In this document: in pieces, positions 44,910 through 55,728 of the stretch
Layout of the letters: each line of letters starts with the position of its first letter
Numbering within the stretch: the stretch's first letter is position 1
Source: Kitagawia praeruptora
Taxonomy: Eukaryota; Streptophyta; Magnoliopsida; Apiales; Apiaceae
Length of the DNA: 64,000 nucleotides
NCBI GenBank assembly: GCA_037693485.1
Contig: CM075351.1
Coordinates: forward strand, 156,368,501 to 156,432,500
Reading direction: 5' to 3'
Notes under the pieces: model-generated
Told to the model about the DNA's origin: nothing
The model's input: the letters and a program-made list of their open reading frames with translations, nothing else
Databases searched by the model: none
Made by a program: the position numbers and the translations under genes

Positions 44910-45570
44910 AAAATAAATATCTAATGCAACACTTCAAACAGCAAATGCAACACCACTGTTATCTAATGCAACGCTTCTGCCACGTCAACAAATGCTACGT
45001 CAGCAGAGGTGGATCCCACTTCTTCCGCGTCAGCAATTGTGGGTCCCACAATTACCACGTCAGCATTGGTGGGACTCTTGCCACGTCACCCTTGCGGGGC
45101 CCACACTACCACGTCAGCAATGGTGGGACCCACACCTGCCACGTAAGATTTTATAAAAAAAATAAATATCTAATGCAACACTTCAAACAACAAATGCAAC
45201 ACTACTGTTACCTAATGCAATGCTTCTGCCACGTCAGCAAATGACACGTCAACATAGGTCGGTCCCACTTCTGCCACGTCATCAATTGTGCATCCCACAA
45301 TTGCCACGTCAGCATGATGGGCCTCTTGACATGTCACCCTTGTGGGTCCCACACTGCCACGTCAGTAGTGGTGGGTCCCACATCCGCCACGTCATATTTT
45401 AAAAAAAATTATAAATATATCTAATGCAACACTTCAAACAGCAAATGCAACACTACTGTTACCTAATGCAACGCTTCTGCCACGTCAGCAAATGACACGT
45501 CAGCATAGGTGGGTCCCACATTTGCCACGTCAGCACATGTGCGTCCCACTTCCGCAACGTCACCATTTAT
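44910..45570 (+). repeat. Higher-order array of ACGTCA and GTGGGTCCCAC motifs
   Basis: There are two full copies and one partial copy of a ~245-bp unit (starts near 44910, 45160 and 45405). Each begins with aatatctaatgcaacacttcaaaca and then alternates (g)ccacgtcagc and gtgggtcccac at roughly 25-30-bp spacing. About 15 ACGTCA cores are present. It is much more GC-rich than its surroundings. It lies next to the CACTA end, where transposase-binding repeats are expected. Confidence 0.88.
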
Positions 45571-45774
45571 TAAAATAAAAAAATATCTAACGCAACACTA
45601 GCAGTTAGTGTTGCATGATGTGAAACATTATGGGTAATACGCAACACTAAATTATATCTAACACAACACCAGTCCAACTCAGTTGCAAAACACCCAAAAT
45701 TTCTATCTAACAAAATGCTTTCTGTGCAACGCTTTGTAAAAAGGGTTGCGTATGCTCACTTATGGCGTAGTGAA

Positions 45775-46050
45775 AGGTTATACTAGGGCCAACTCTCTCT
45801 ACAAAACCTGTAAGCAAGGATTGGTCTCTAGTCATGTGCCTTAAGCATCCACTGTCTAGATACCAGATTTTCTTTTTACTTCCCTGCACATACACAAATC
45901 AAATCGAGTTGATTTTGGTACCCAAGTTTCCTTGGGTCCTTTCTTGTTAGTCTTCTTCTTACTCTTCTCAACCTTTTTCACAGAGGTTTCAGATTGAGTT
46001 AAATCAACCTTAACCCTTGGAGTAGGTCTTTGAAAAGCAGTGCTAGACAT
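45775..46050 (-). pseudogene. Gag C-terminus and protease start (relic D)
   Basis: The - strand encodes PRVKVDLTQSETSVKKVEK, KGPKETWVPKST and, after a stop and frame change, KIWYLDSGCLRHMT with the catalytic DSG, then VERVGPSITF. The CACTA begins exactly there. This is the canonical Sirevirus Gag-protease junction. Confidence 0.8.
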
Positions 46051-46290
46051 AGGCTGATTTACAAAACAATTACTCAAGAAGAAGAACCAAGATTTGGCTT
46101 TTTCCAATGATAATAGAAAATTAGAAAGTAATGAAATATGCTTGAAACTTGAGAGGTGAAAGTTGATGAAGCAGAATATTCTTAAAATAAGAAAATGAAT
46201 AGTTGTCACGGGCTTGTCCATCTTTTTCACCTTTTTTATTCTTCTACCCTATACTCTACTTATTTGAGAATAGATTCAAGAAAACAATAG

Positions 46291-46547
46291 CCAACAACAT
46301 GTTGGTGCAGTGGTTGAGCCACTGGCCTCCTTTGAAGGAGGTAAGGGGTTCGACTCCTGCGTGTGCGTGAGTTTCCTAGTTTGTATTAGGTTTCCTTTCT
46401 GTATTTGTATTTCTGTATTTGTAATTCTGTACTTGGTCGGGGGTCCTTCGGAAACAGCCTCCCTATTGTATAGGGGCATGGTCTGCGTACATCTACCCTC
46501 CTCAGACACCACTTTGAGTGGTATTATAACTGAGTAAGTCTTGAAAA
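46291..46547 (+). mobile_element. tRNA-derived SINE with 17-bp TSD
   Basis: The head has a Pol III box A-like ggtgcagtggttgagccact and box B ggttcgactcc. The body has tcgggggtccttcggaaaca, ggcatggtctgcgtacatct and accctcctcagac, typical of the Au/TS family of plant SINEs. The duplication attcaagaaaacaatag occurs at 46274-46290 and 46548-46564, perfect over 17 bp. The open frame across it is not a gene. Confidence 0.93.
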
Positions 46548-46564
46548 ATTCAAGAAAACAATAG

Positions 46565-47022
46565 GTGGGACCATGGGTCCTGTAATATTTTGTTTCTAAG
46601 TCACCTGTAGGGGTCAATAATTCAACAGTTACTTTCCACCAATAATTGACTAAGTGACTACAACCAAAATTTCGTTCCAACTTACAAAGAAACACCAAAA
46701 ATCCTCAAATTTTAATAAAATAAAATTAAATAAAACAAATATTGAGAGCAACAAGATGGATTGCTTACTTGTGGTATAACAATTGCAAGATTGAGAACAC
46801 CAAGTGAGAGGCCTGTACATATCAATACAAATCAAAATTAAGAATTAACTCAAAAGAAAGATGTTTAGTAATAAGCAAAAATATTCAGATATTTGTACAT
46901 CATTGTGAAAAAATATATAAATTACCTTGTCCTGTATTAGAGCCGCTAGAATATATAGATGCTAGAGCAAACGGAATACTATATGTTATCTGCACGTGAA
47001 AAAAGAATTATTAGAAGAATAT
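46565..47022. other. Unclassified filler between SINE and MITE
   Basis: This AT-rich sequence and the stretch at 47286-47640 show no gene or repeat I recognise. They belong to the block that interrupts relic D. Confidence 0.5.
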
Positions 47023-47024
47023 TA

Positions 47025-47283
47025 CTCCCTCCGTCTCTAAAAACTTTTCTCATTTCTCTTGAACACGTTTGCCAACGCATATTTTTAATCTTTAATATCT
47101 TTAATTTTGTATTAGTTTTATATATAAAAACTTCACTGTATTAAAGTACTCATAAATACGAATCCAACAAGATCACTCATGACTATATTTGATCTTATAG
47201 ATTAATCGTAAATTAATAATTTGTCTCATGTTATGAACAGTACCGACATATCAAACGAGAGAAGCATTTAGAGACGGAGGGAG
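47025..47283. mobile_element. Stowaway MITE (Tc1/mariner type)
   Basis: Terminal inverted repeats CTCCCTCCGTCTCTAAA...TTTAGAGACGGAGGGAG bound 259 bp, with the TA target duplication at 47023-47024 and 47284-47285. The interior is AT-rich and has no ORF. Confidence 0.96.
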
Positions 47284-47649
47284 TAGCAATTAGTCCCGTA
47301 CTGTAAATAATGTAATTAAGAGGGTAGAAAGTAGAAACTAATGAAATTTAATTCGGATTCTTTTATACACTTGAAAAAAAAAACAATTTTTAGGACAACA
47401 GCATCGAATTCTATTATTTTAAATATTTAATATAATTGTGTGCAACTTTTACATCATCTCCATGCTTGTTTCTTTGGTATAATAGTGAAAGCATTGCATA
47501 GAAGTGAATCATCATAGTAATATACGCATCTTCACTTTCTATAATTCAAAATATTTCGAGATCTAATTTATATATTAAACTAAACACATGATTTAGCAAA
47601 TTCGAAAAATTCAAAAAATTTAAGATCAAACTAAAGCGATTACTTGAGC

Positions 47650-49250
47650 GTTAGATAATGGGCCAGATTAGGTACAGCTTGATTAAACATGTTACTCATA
47701 GTAGGCATCATCTATGGGATTTGTTGCACATACAAATATGGATTATGCATAAGAGACATGTTAGCAAATTGTTGTTGAGCAAAATCATTTGATTGAAAAG
47801 CGGCTGGAATAGAAGGCACAGTCATATTGGACATAGAAACAGATGGCATAGATTTGCATTTTGAGGATAGATGATTAACATTACCACACTTGACACATAC
47901 TTTCCTAGGAGTATATTTATCAGGTGAAAAGTTATTTTTATTGTTAATCCCTACTTTTCCATTTCTGTTCTTTTTCTTTTTATTCTTAGACTTTACAGAA
48001 ATCTTCCCTAATTAGTCCTTCAACTACTTATCAGACAAATTGCCTATATTAGACTTATCAGACTTGTTTGTTGTGCTGCATTCTCCCTTAACAAAGTTTT
48101 TACTGATGGGGCCAATTCAGCCTGGAAATGGATTGTTTGCTGACAGTTTTGGCCTTTGATTGATATTTCTCATCCGTTGATTCAACCTTCGACGGATGAT
48201 CCATATCCGTTGATACAATACCTGTCAACGAATGATCAGTATCCGTTGAATCTCTGTTAGAAACAATTTGCCCATCAGCTTCAAACTTTGCTTCTTTTCC
48301 TCTCCAGTTATCCTTACAGAAGGAACTGACTCCTTGAGCTTGGATGATGTTGTTAGCAACATCCCTGGAGGCTGTCCATTTAGCAATTATTTCTTTTTCC
48401 TTCTCTAGCTAATTCTTAAGGTTTTCTTCCCTTTTTAAAACTTCAGTTAGTTCATCTCTAGCAGCCTGGTATTTTAATTTCATTTCTTCAAACTCAATAA
48501 ATTGAGCCTCTAACTGAGTGTTTCTATTACAAAGCAAAACATTTGATTCTTTTAATTTAGAATTTTCTTTGCTAAGTACTTTAAGACTCACATGCATATG
48601 ATACAGTTCTATAGATAATTCATTTACAGAACTTGCACACTCATCTTTAGAAAGCTCAGATAGGTTTTTGTGGTAAATACCTGGTTGCTTCCAGAGCTTG
48701 CTTCTCCTTCCTCTGTTGAGTTAGCCATTAGGGCAAGGTTGATAAAGATCTCCTCATCCTCAGAGTCATCCCCAGCTGCCAAATCCTTCTCTTTTGATAC
48801 AAATACTTTCCCTTTTTGCTTTAAGAGATCAAAATACTTTTTCTTGTAGTCAACAGCTTCATACTGAGACTCCTTCTTAGCATTCTGGGGTTTTATGCAC
48901 TCATTGGCAAAGTGGCCAATTACCCCACAGGAAAAACATTTAATCTTGGATTTATCAATCATATCCTTGCTTGGTTGAAAACTCCTTCTGGAGTGGTTGG
49001 TTGCTGCTGGATTCCTCTTGAATCTTAACTTGGACAATTTCTTTGAGAGAAAGGCCAAGTAGTCATCCAGCTCATCAGCTTCATCATCACTGGATGCTTT
49101 CTCTTCTCCAACCATCTTTCTATTATGAGACAACATTGGATCAAGAGGAATCCAGCATATAAGTACACTGGCAATCATAGCTTCTATCAGCTTGTTGACG
49201 CCAGTGTCATCATGTTTGTAGGCACACTGAATGGTTGAAGAAGATGACAC
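47650..49250 (-). pseudogene. Gag relic with zinc knuckles (relic D)
   Basis: On the - strand, CFSCGVIGHFANEC (about 48943-48902) is a CCHC knuckle, and a Ser/Asp/Glu-rich coiled-coil follows to 48400. Further left, CVKCGNVNHLSSKC (about 47905-47860) and a Met/Pro/Asn-rich tail (NMTVPSIPAAF) match the Gag C-terminal region of Sireviruses. Between 48130 and 48260 a repeated caacggat motif encodes Ser-Thr-Asp repeats. Stops and frameshifts occur throughout. Confidence 0.8.
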
Positions 49251-50348
49251 CAGGCCTTCGAATGGAGTCCTTCTTTTTCTGACCCTGAACTCTTCTTTTT
49301 ATGAGGAATGGAGTCCTTTTTCTGACCCTGAACTCTTCTTTCTAGCTTATTCATCCCAGTCTCAGACTGCTTTCCCTTGTGATTGCGCTTCTGTACTTGA
49401 GCCTCTGCCATTTTTTTTGTCAAATTTGGTTGGGCAACAGGTTCAGGACTATTTTGAATAACTAAAGCCTTTTGAGAGGTAGTAGTTTTGGGTTTCTTGG
49501 ATACTGGATTTAGTGGAAGTTGTTGGCTTGGGTTAGAAACTGAATGGGATCCTCTTTCAAGGTTCAATTTCCTAGCCACAACCTTTTTCTTTGGTTCAGG
49601 TCCAGATGTGTCTGCTTCAGCTTGAACAGGAGATTCTCTGTCAGCTTCAGCTGGGGATTCATATTTCGACGGTAATTTAGCTTGCAACAATGCCTCAATT
49701 TCATTTGGATAGAACAACTCTGGTAAATCAGACATCTTCTTATTGAATTTTTGCAGATTTGTCCTCGTCTTTGCAGAAATGCACTACCAGTGTGGAATAG
49801 CCCTGTATCCAACAATGTTATCTACCTTTCCCCATTCTAAACAACAGAATAAGAATAAACCGAGCAAAAACAATCTTGGGTTTTCCAAGATCCTTCCCAA
49901 TTGTTTCCAGAATATGCTTTCCAAAATTGAAATTAGTGCCAAAAATAACTGAGTGAGCCATTTGCAAGAGGGTTTTAGTTACTAACTCCCAGTTTCCCTT
50001 CTTGTTGATAAAGGCTTTCCCAAGGATGAGAAAGAAATAGCTCCATTCAGCTCTAAACATTTCTCTTTTAATGTCACTCAACACGAGCTTTGTGCCAGTG
50101 TAGCCAATCATCTTCATGAACTCCTTCAGCTCATCATCAGTAGCAACTAGACCATTCTCATTGTATGGAAACTCCAGAGCATTGGCAATCATAGCTTTTG
50201 TCAGCTTGTTGATGTCAGTGTCATCACTGGATGCTTCACCATCACTAGCCAAGTAGTCACAGAAACGATGAAAGATGGCATGTGAGGAATGTGAATGTTG
50301 AAAGTGTCTCATAATAGAAGCAATCATCAGAGAACCTCCAGAAGGCAC
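49187..50348 (-). pseudogene. Extra-ORF-type N-domain (relic D)
   Basis: The - strand encodes RAEWSYFFLILGKAFINKKG and FNFGKHILETIGKDLGKPK, then after frameshifts a Ser/Pro-rich part with TSQKALVIQ. Element C's extra ORF has KEWNFFFDTISRCFLNKVS, FDYGSFILKALSE and VSQKALVVK in the same order, so both carry one homologous domain. Here it lies directly upstream of gag instead of after pol. Confidence 0.65.
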
Positions 50349-51078
50349 AAAATATTCATGGTAACGTGGAGGCTGAGATTAGATAAGTCATAAGTGTGCA
50401 CAATAGATCAATATAAGTACTTGCATAAATGTTTTGACATTACTCATTTAGCTTAAAATACTGCAGGTATGTAGGATGATGATTACAAAAGAAGCATGAA
50501 GGAGGCCAAAGATTTTCTTGAGTTACAAGCTACAAATAAGATTATGGAGAGTACACTGAGGGGTTATGTCATCATATTTGATGTTTATGAAGTTAAACAC
50601 ATCGGTGAATCTCAAGATAATACTTAAAATAAAGGTAATAGGTTTCTAAATGTAAGGGTGTTAGATGAAATTTATAATTAGTTAGTTCAGTTGATCATCA
50701 CTAATACTCTATTGATCAAAATAAGGTGAATGCTTCCTCATGAAAGAAATATTGTTGATATTAAGTAGTAAAGAAGCATTCAAATTATTATTAAGTAGAA
50801 GATATAAGTACCCATATGTGAAGTATGAAACTTGAAAATATGTCATAAAGGTGACTATAGAAAAACTAAGGGAAGGGTTTTCAATTGCTATGGTTCGAAA
50901 TAAAAGTGTAGGTGAAGGTGACAATACTAAAGTGAGTCATGAAAAGGCAATCAACGAACTTGGTAACAAACAATAGTTGTGCATGAAGGTATGAACATGG
51001 TAGGAGGAAATTCACTTTAGCACATTAGTATTCATTTGGAAGGGGAGATAATCAAGGATGAGGTTATGACTCATCACT
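50349..51078. other. Unclassified degenerate sequence
   Basis: No gene is seen. The sequence continues at 54648 on the other side of the solo LTR. Its style (gaag-rich, many stops) suggests an old retroelement, but no motif proves it. Confidence 0.4.
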
Positions 51079-54000
51079 TGTGACAGCCCCAAATCCGGGG
51101 TCATAAATCCGGGCCATCACGGACCAATTTCCATTCAATATCAATATCTCTTGAGTTTTTTTTTTTTTTACAATTCATACTTATGCCATTGACCCCGCAA
51201 TAATAAACACACACACACCAGTCATATGCTCAGAGAACAACATTCACCATAATAAAAGTTTAGAATTTAACAATTATTACAAACCCAGAATCATCCTTAA
51301 ATACATTGCTGAATAATACTTCGTCATGAAGCATTTCAACAACCAAAAGTTTCTTACATGTTTACACACTTAATTATACATAGAGCTACCAGGACCCGTT
51401 TGCCTCTACGCTACCTCAGGAATCGATGCTAGCGTGCTCTCAGAAGGTTGCCTTCCCCCTACCCTCTTGCGGGGCGTTCTGCGAAGTATTGGCATTCCTA
51501 GCTGTATATAGATAAGTAGCAAGAATGAGCCAAAATAACTCAGCAAAATAATTTCTATCTACTAACATCAAAGGAAAATAAACCGTTATATATATATAAT
51601 AGACAAAAGCAAACTTCAGCTATTATGGAAGAATTTTATTTCCATTCAATCAGTCTCGCTTTTAACATCATATAATATCAGTTCCTCTTCTTGAATGCTA
51701 TAACCATCAATATACTATTTCAGTGTAATCTTTCAAGATAATATAAAAACTTGAACAAATCTCTCGCTATAATCTTCTCATTTCCTTCTTATGCAACAAT
51801 CATATAAATTAATATAAAATCAGTTTCTCTTCGTTTGTAACAATAATTCCATCATTTCATATCACTTTTCTATTTTCAGTTATAGAAATCTGAAAACCAT
51901 TTTCAATTCTTTCTTTCAAGTTTTGGGGATATCTGCTGGCGCCAGATACGTAGGACGATGATCAGTCGCCTGACCGTATCCGCTCTCTGTTTACTACTAG
52001 TAGAAGGGATGATCCCTACCTGGTAATCAACCCTGGAGGAAGGCTACCTGCTACATCCTCCCTTGGCATCTTCGTTCCGTAAGAAAATATTGAATGCTGG
52101 ACTGTGCCACTCCCACACAGCCTCTTACGCTTACTGTTGCAATCCCCCTTTTCCAAATCATCAAATACCATTTCACATTTTCCATTTCCATTCACATTTC
52201 CATTCACATTTCCCTTCACATACATCATTTCCATTTCCATTTATCATCACCTTTAAAATTTATATATGTCATAATACTTTGATTATGACTCAGACATCTC
52301 CTCTGTATTCAATGAAATCAATATGCTTTTATATACGTAGAGTATTCCATTTATCTCAAAAGTATTAAATACCATTCAATAATATTTATCAAATCACAAT
52401 ACTTAGAAAGAATATAATATTATAAATCATATAACCCTAGATAATAACTGATTCCATTCCTTTATATATCTTTAGATAATAACTGATACCATTCCTTTAT
52501 ATATCTTTAGATAACAACTGATACCATTCCTTTATATATAACTCTATATAACGACTGATACCATTCCTTCATATTCCCTTAATCATAAGGCATGTTCACT
52601 TCATGCATAATCATCTCAATGTATAATCATATCCATCTCATACTCATACTCATATCCATATTCATATCATACTCATATACCTTCCCTTTTTACATCAATA
52701 ATCAAGGAAAACCATTTCTTAACAATATAGTAACAATAGCATCACATATATATATTTCATGAAATCAAGTTTCTTTGAAGATAAATAACTTCCAAGTAGG
52801 GATAGAAAAGATCTTCCCTCGATCTCGGTATCCTGACGGTATGGCTCGTCCCCCTTCCGGAGTTTCTATAAACACAAAAGGACCGTCATTAGAATATCAC
52901 ATCTCTTACTCACTACACTCTTGTATAACATTACCCTTGACACTTTAATATATGTTTAACGTATCACTATTACCCCAAAGGTTCAAGAACTTAACCATTT
53001 ATAAACTCAATCGAAGTTTCAGGGGTTTTCACCATTTCCCCTAACGACCACACTTAACTGTAAAAATTCTCAGAAAATATGGATTTCGAATTTTCCTACA
53101 AGGTCAACTGGTAATGACTCTTTGACTACCCTACTACAATATCCCAAAATTTTATAATTTTTAAAAATTTCTAAGTATGGTAGTTATAGCCTCAAAGTTG
53201 GTACAACTACGGTTTCTCGACTTTCGAACGCCTTTCACTAAAACTGATTTTTCTCCTAAACCGCTCATCAGATTTTAACGCACCTTATATCAAAATGATC
53301 TATGAACCAAGCTCTATCATATCATGGTCAGTTGGTGTTCTAAACAGGAACCTACCGTATGCCTCTGTTGCTCCAAAACAGGGCAGTTTCTTGGTTAAAC
53401 GAAAATAGGACATTATAACCGCTGTATTTTCATACTTTCCAAAAATCCAACTCCTCCAACTAAATCATCAAACACAATAATCATCACCTACACCATGTGG
53501 TCTTCATTACCAGCCATGGTTACAAGCCCAAACACTTCCATATTCAACTCAAACCACTTACAAACACATAAATCACCATAATCTTAACATTTATACCACT
53601 TATCCACTACTTACATCAATATCCATCATAAATAAACAAGGACAAGAGTAATTATACCTTCTTGAAGCTTTGATAACCCTTAACAATCCTTGATATATCC
53701 TTAATCAACCTTATACTAGCTTGAATCAACTAAAAGAACCATAAAAATCAAGTTAGTTTCTTGAAAACTACTATTCATCACTATTCACCATCAACTTTCA
53801 TGAATTTATTACCTTGCCAAATGATGTTAGTTTGCTATGAAACTTTGTAGATGATCCTTCCTAACCCCCAAGAACCTCCATGATTTTTCTCTTGATTTGA
53901 TCTTGATGCTAGCTAGGATTTTGAATTTTCTTTTCTGCTTTTTCTTAGAAATAGCCGAATGGAAGAATGATGGATGGGGGAGAGTTCTTTTGCTTGATTT

Positions 54001-54642
54001 TTGATCTAATATTGTGTTAATATTGTAAATTCTAGATTGTCTTAGAAGCTTGGAAGATATTTGTGATTAAAAGCCATGCTAAAGTACTAATTTACCCATA
54101 AAATCAAGTTAATGGAAAGTGATGCCCCTTGGATAATCCTAATCTCTTATTTCCTAAATTTTCTAAGTAAAATGCCCATCACATTGGTGAATAATATGGT
54201 ACGTATCCTTGTTATATTACCAATCTTGGTTGCTTGGTTTCCATACTCATCTAATTGTGGTTCGTTTCGGGTGTACCTCATTATCTCAGTGGTTTTCGAA
54301 ATCATTTACAAATCCAATTTCCCTTGGTATTCTCTTACTTAATAATCCTTTGGTTTAACCTAAATTCACTAATCCCTCAATATATAATTCTTATAATATT
54401 TCCATGCTCCTTAATATCCAATAAAAGCTTATTCGAAATCAAAATCCTCAAAATCCATATTTAGGAATTTCTGGAATCTATCGTCATTTCGAGTCACTTA
54501 TTTTCAATGTACGACACTAATATGGTTTTTGTTTATTCATTTTCCGTTTCCATTATGGAGTACTTATATACCATTTCCCTAAATCCTCGAAATTCACTAT
54601 TCATGTGATCACTGTAGCTTTGGTAAATTTAGGGTTATTACA
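51079..54642 (-). mobile_element. Solo LTR (3564 bp), Ty3/gypsy type
   Basis: The + strand starts TGTGACAGCCCCAAATCCGG and ends GGGTTATTACA, which resembles the ends of the element B LTR (TGTAACGCCCCCAAATCC...ATTATTACA). The 5-bp duplication tcact flanks it (51074-51078 and 54643-54647). There is no internal region and no second LTR, so it arose by LTR-LTR recombination. Orientation (-) is by analogy with B. Open frames inside are chance. Confidence 0.9.
52441..52580 (+). repeat. 35-bp tandem repeat in solo LTR
   Basis: Four copies of ataacaactgatnccattcctttatatat... start at 52441, 52476, 52511 and 52546. Confidence 0.85.
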
Positions 54643-54647
54643 TCACT

Positions 54648-55728
54648 CTTCCAAAATTAATACAACACTAGAGGCTACAGATGAAGGTGTTAACACTATA
54701 GTAGATAGATGGAACTTGGGATACACGTGGAGCCACACGATATGAAATTAATGGGACATCTCAATAATTTGGTTAGTCAGTATTGAGACTCTAAAGGCGT
54801 GAGGAAAAAAGAGCTTGTGCGGACTAAATTTGTTAAGATAGTAAAACAAGGGGAAGTACTCTAAATATGAGAGATTTTGGAAATGAAAATAGAAGGACAA
54901 CATAGCTATATAGATGGATTAGTTGAGGAATTTTCAAAATACAAAACCGTGTATAGAACCCAAAAAAATAGAGGGTATGAACATATAAGTGTCAATTAGA
55001 CGTCATTTTCTTTGGTTTGGATGAAGTTGAAAACTTCATCGAAGAAGGAAATTGGAGGGATTTCTGTTTTAAATGCGATGTCATCTTGGTACATGCAGAT
55101 AATATAGTATTGTAAATGAAAAACTTAGTACATAGAGGGAAAATATCGGGATACGCAACACGAAGTTATGGTGAGAAGGTTGAGTGTGGAAGGTTTGAAG
55201 GTAGTAAAGTAATATCAATAACTGGTGATAAAAAATAAGAAACCCATAGTTGAGTCACATTAAGAGCCCTCCTTTTGGTAAAAATGGTCAGAAAAATATA
55301 TCTATGACAACATGGAAGAGATTAAAAAGAAATTCAAAGTAATTGGTTGAGGTGGGGCATATTTCAGAAAAATAAAGTAAGCGCAAGATCAGCTATGTGC
55401 TGGGTGATAGGGGTGAATTAGTAATAAAGAAAAAAGGAGTTATGAAACTCTTGATGCATGCTTGTTCGCAAGTGAGGCGGTGACTGCTCAATAGCACCGA
55501 CCAACATTATGAAAATACTTGGCTAAACATTTATCGGATGGTAACTCCTGACATCATACTCGTTAGCTTGATTTATGAGATAAAATTATTCAAACATAGT
55601 TTTTTTAATGGATACCAAGCTTCGCAACGATGAAATGGTACCAATAAAAATTTGATTTAATATATATAAGTTTATGGTTTATTCTAATAAATGATCAGGT
55701 GTATGGCTCTACTTAGTTAAAAGGATAT
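54648..55728. other. Unclassified degenerate sequence
   Basis: It continues 50349-51078 and contains no convincing coding motif on either strand. Confidence 0.4.

Larger units (their letters stand above)
42427..45774. mobile_element. Right part of CACTA transposon 3
   Basis: The right end at 45774 reads ...ATGGCGTAGTG (inverted CACTACGCCAT), preceded by subterminal gttgcg/gcaacgc motifs. It lies in the middle of a copia protease frame of relic D, which resumes at 45775, so it is an insertion end. The left CACTACGCC end is not in the window; it would lie before element A. If so, A, B and C are all nested in this CACTA, and the F-box and other small exons are its cargo. The inner parts hold exons (42507-42848), a ~176-bp tandem array and an ACGT-rich array. 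Confidence 0.65.
45775..50348 (-). mobile_element. Sirevirus-like copia relic D
   Basis: On the - strand, going leftward from 50348, it encodes the extra-ORF-type N-domain, Gag with CCHC knuckles, a Gag C-terminal tail and the start of protease. There it is broken by CACTA 3 at 45774. A block at about 46060-47640 containing a SINE and a Stowaway MITE interrupts Gag. No LTRs or TSD could be seen. It has multiple stops, so it is older than element C. Confidence 0.75.

Noticed and set aside
44924..45402. Open frames rich in His/Gln/Gly in the ACGT array
   Set aside because: They are periodic translations of the tandem repeat.
46276..46698. 140-codon minus-strand frame
   Set aside because: It crosses the SINE and its duplications, so it is a chance frame.
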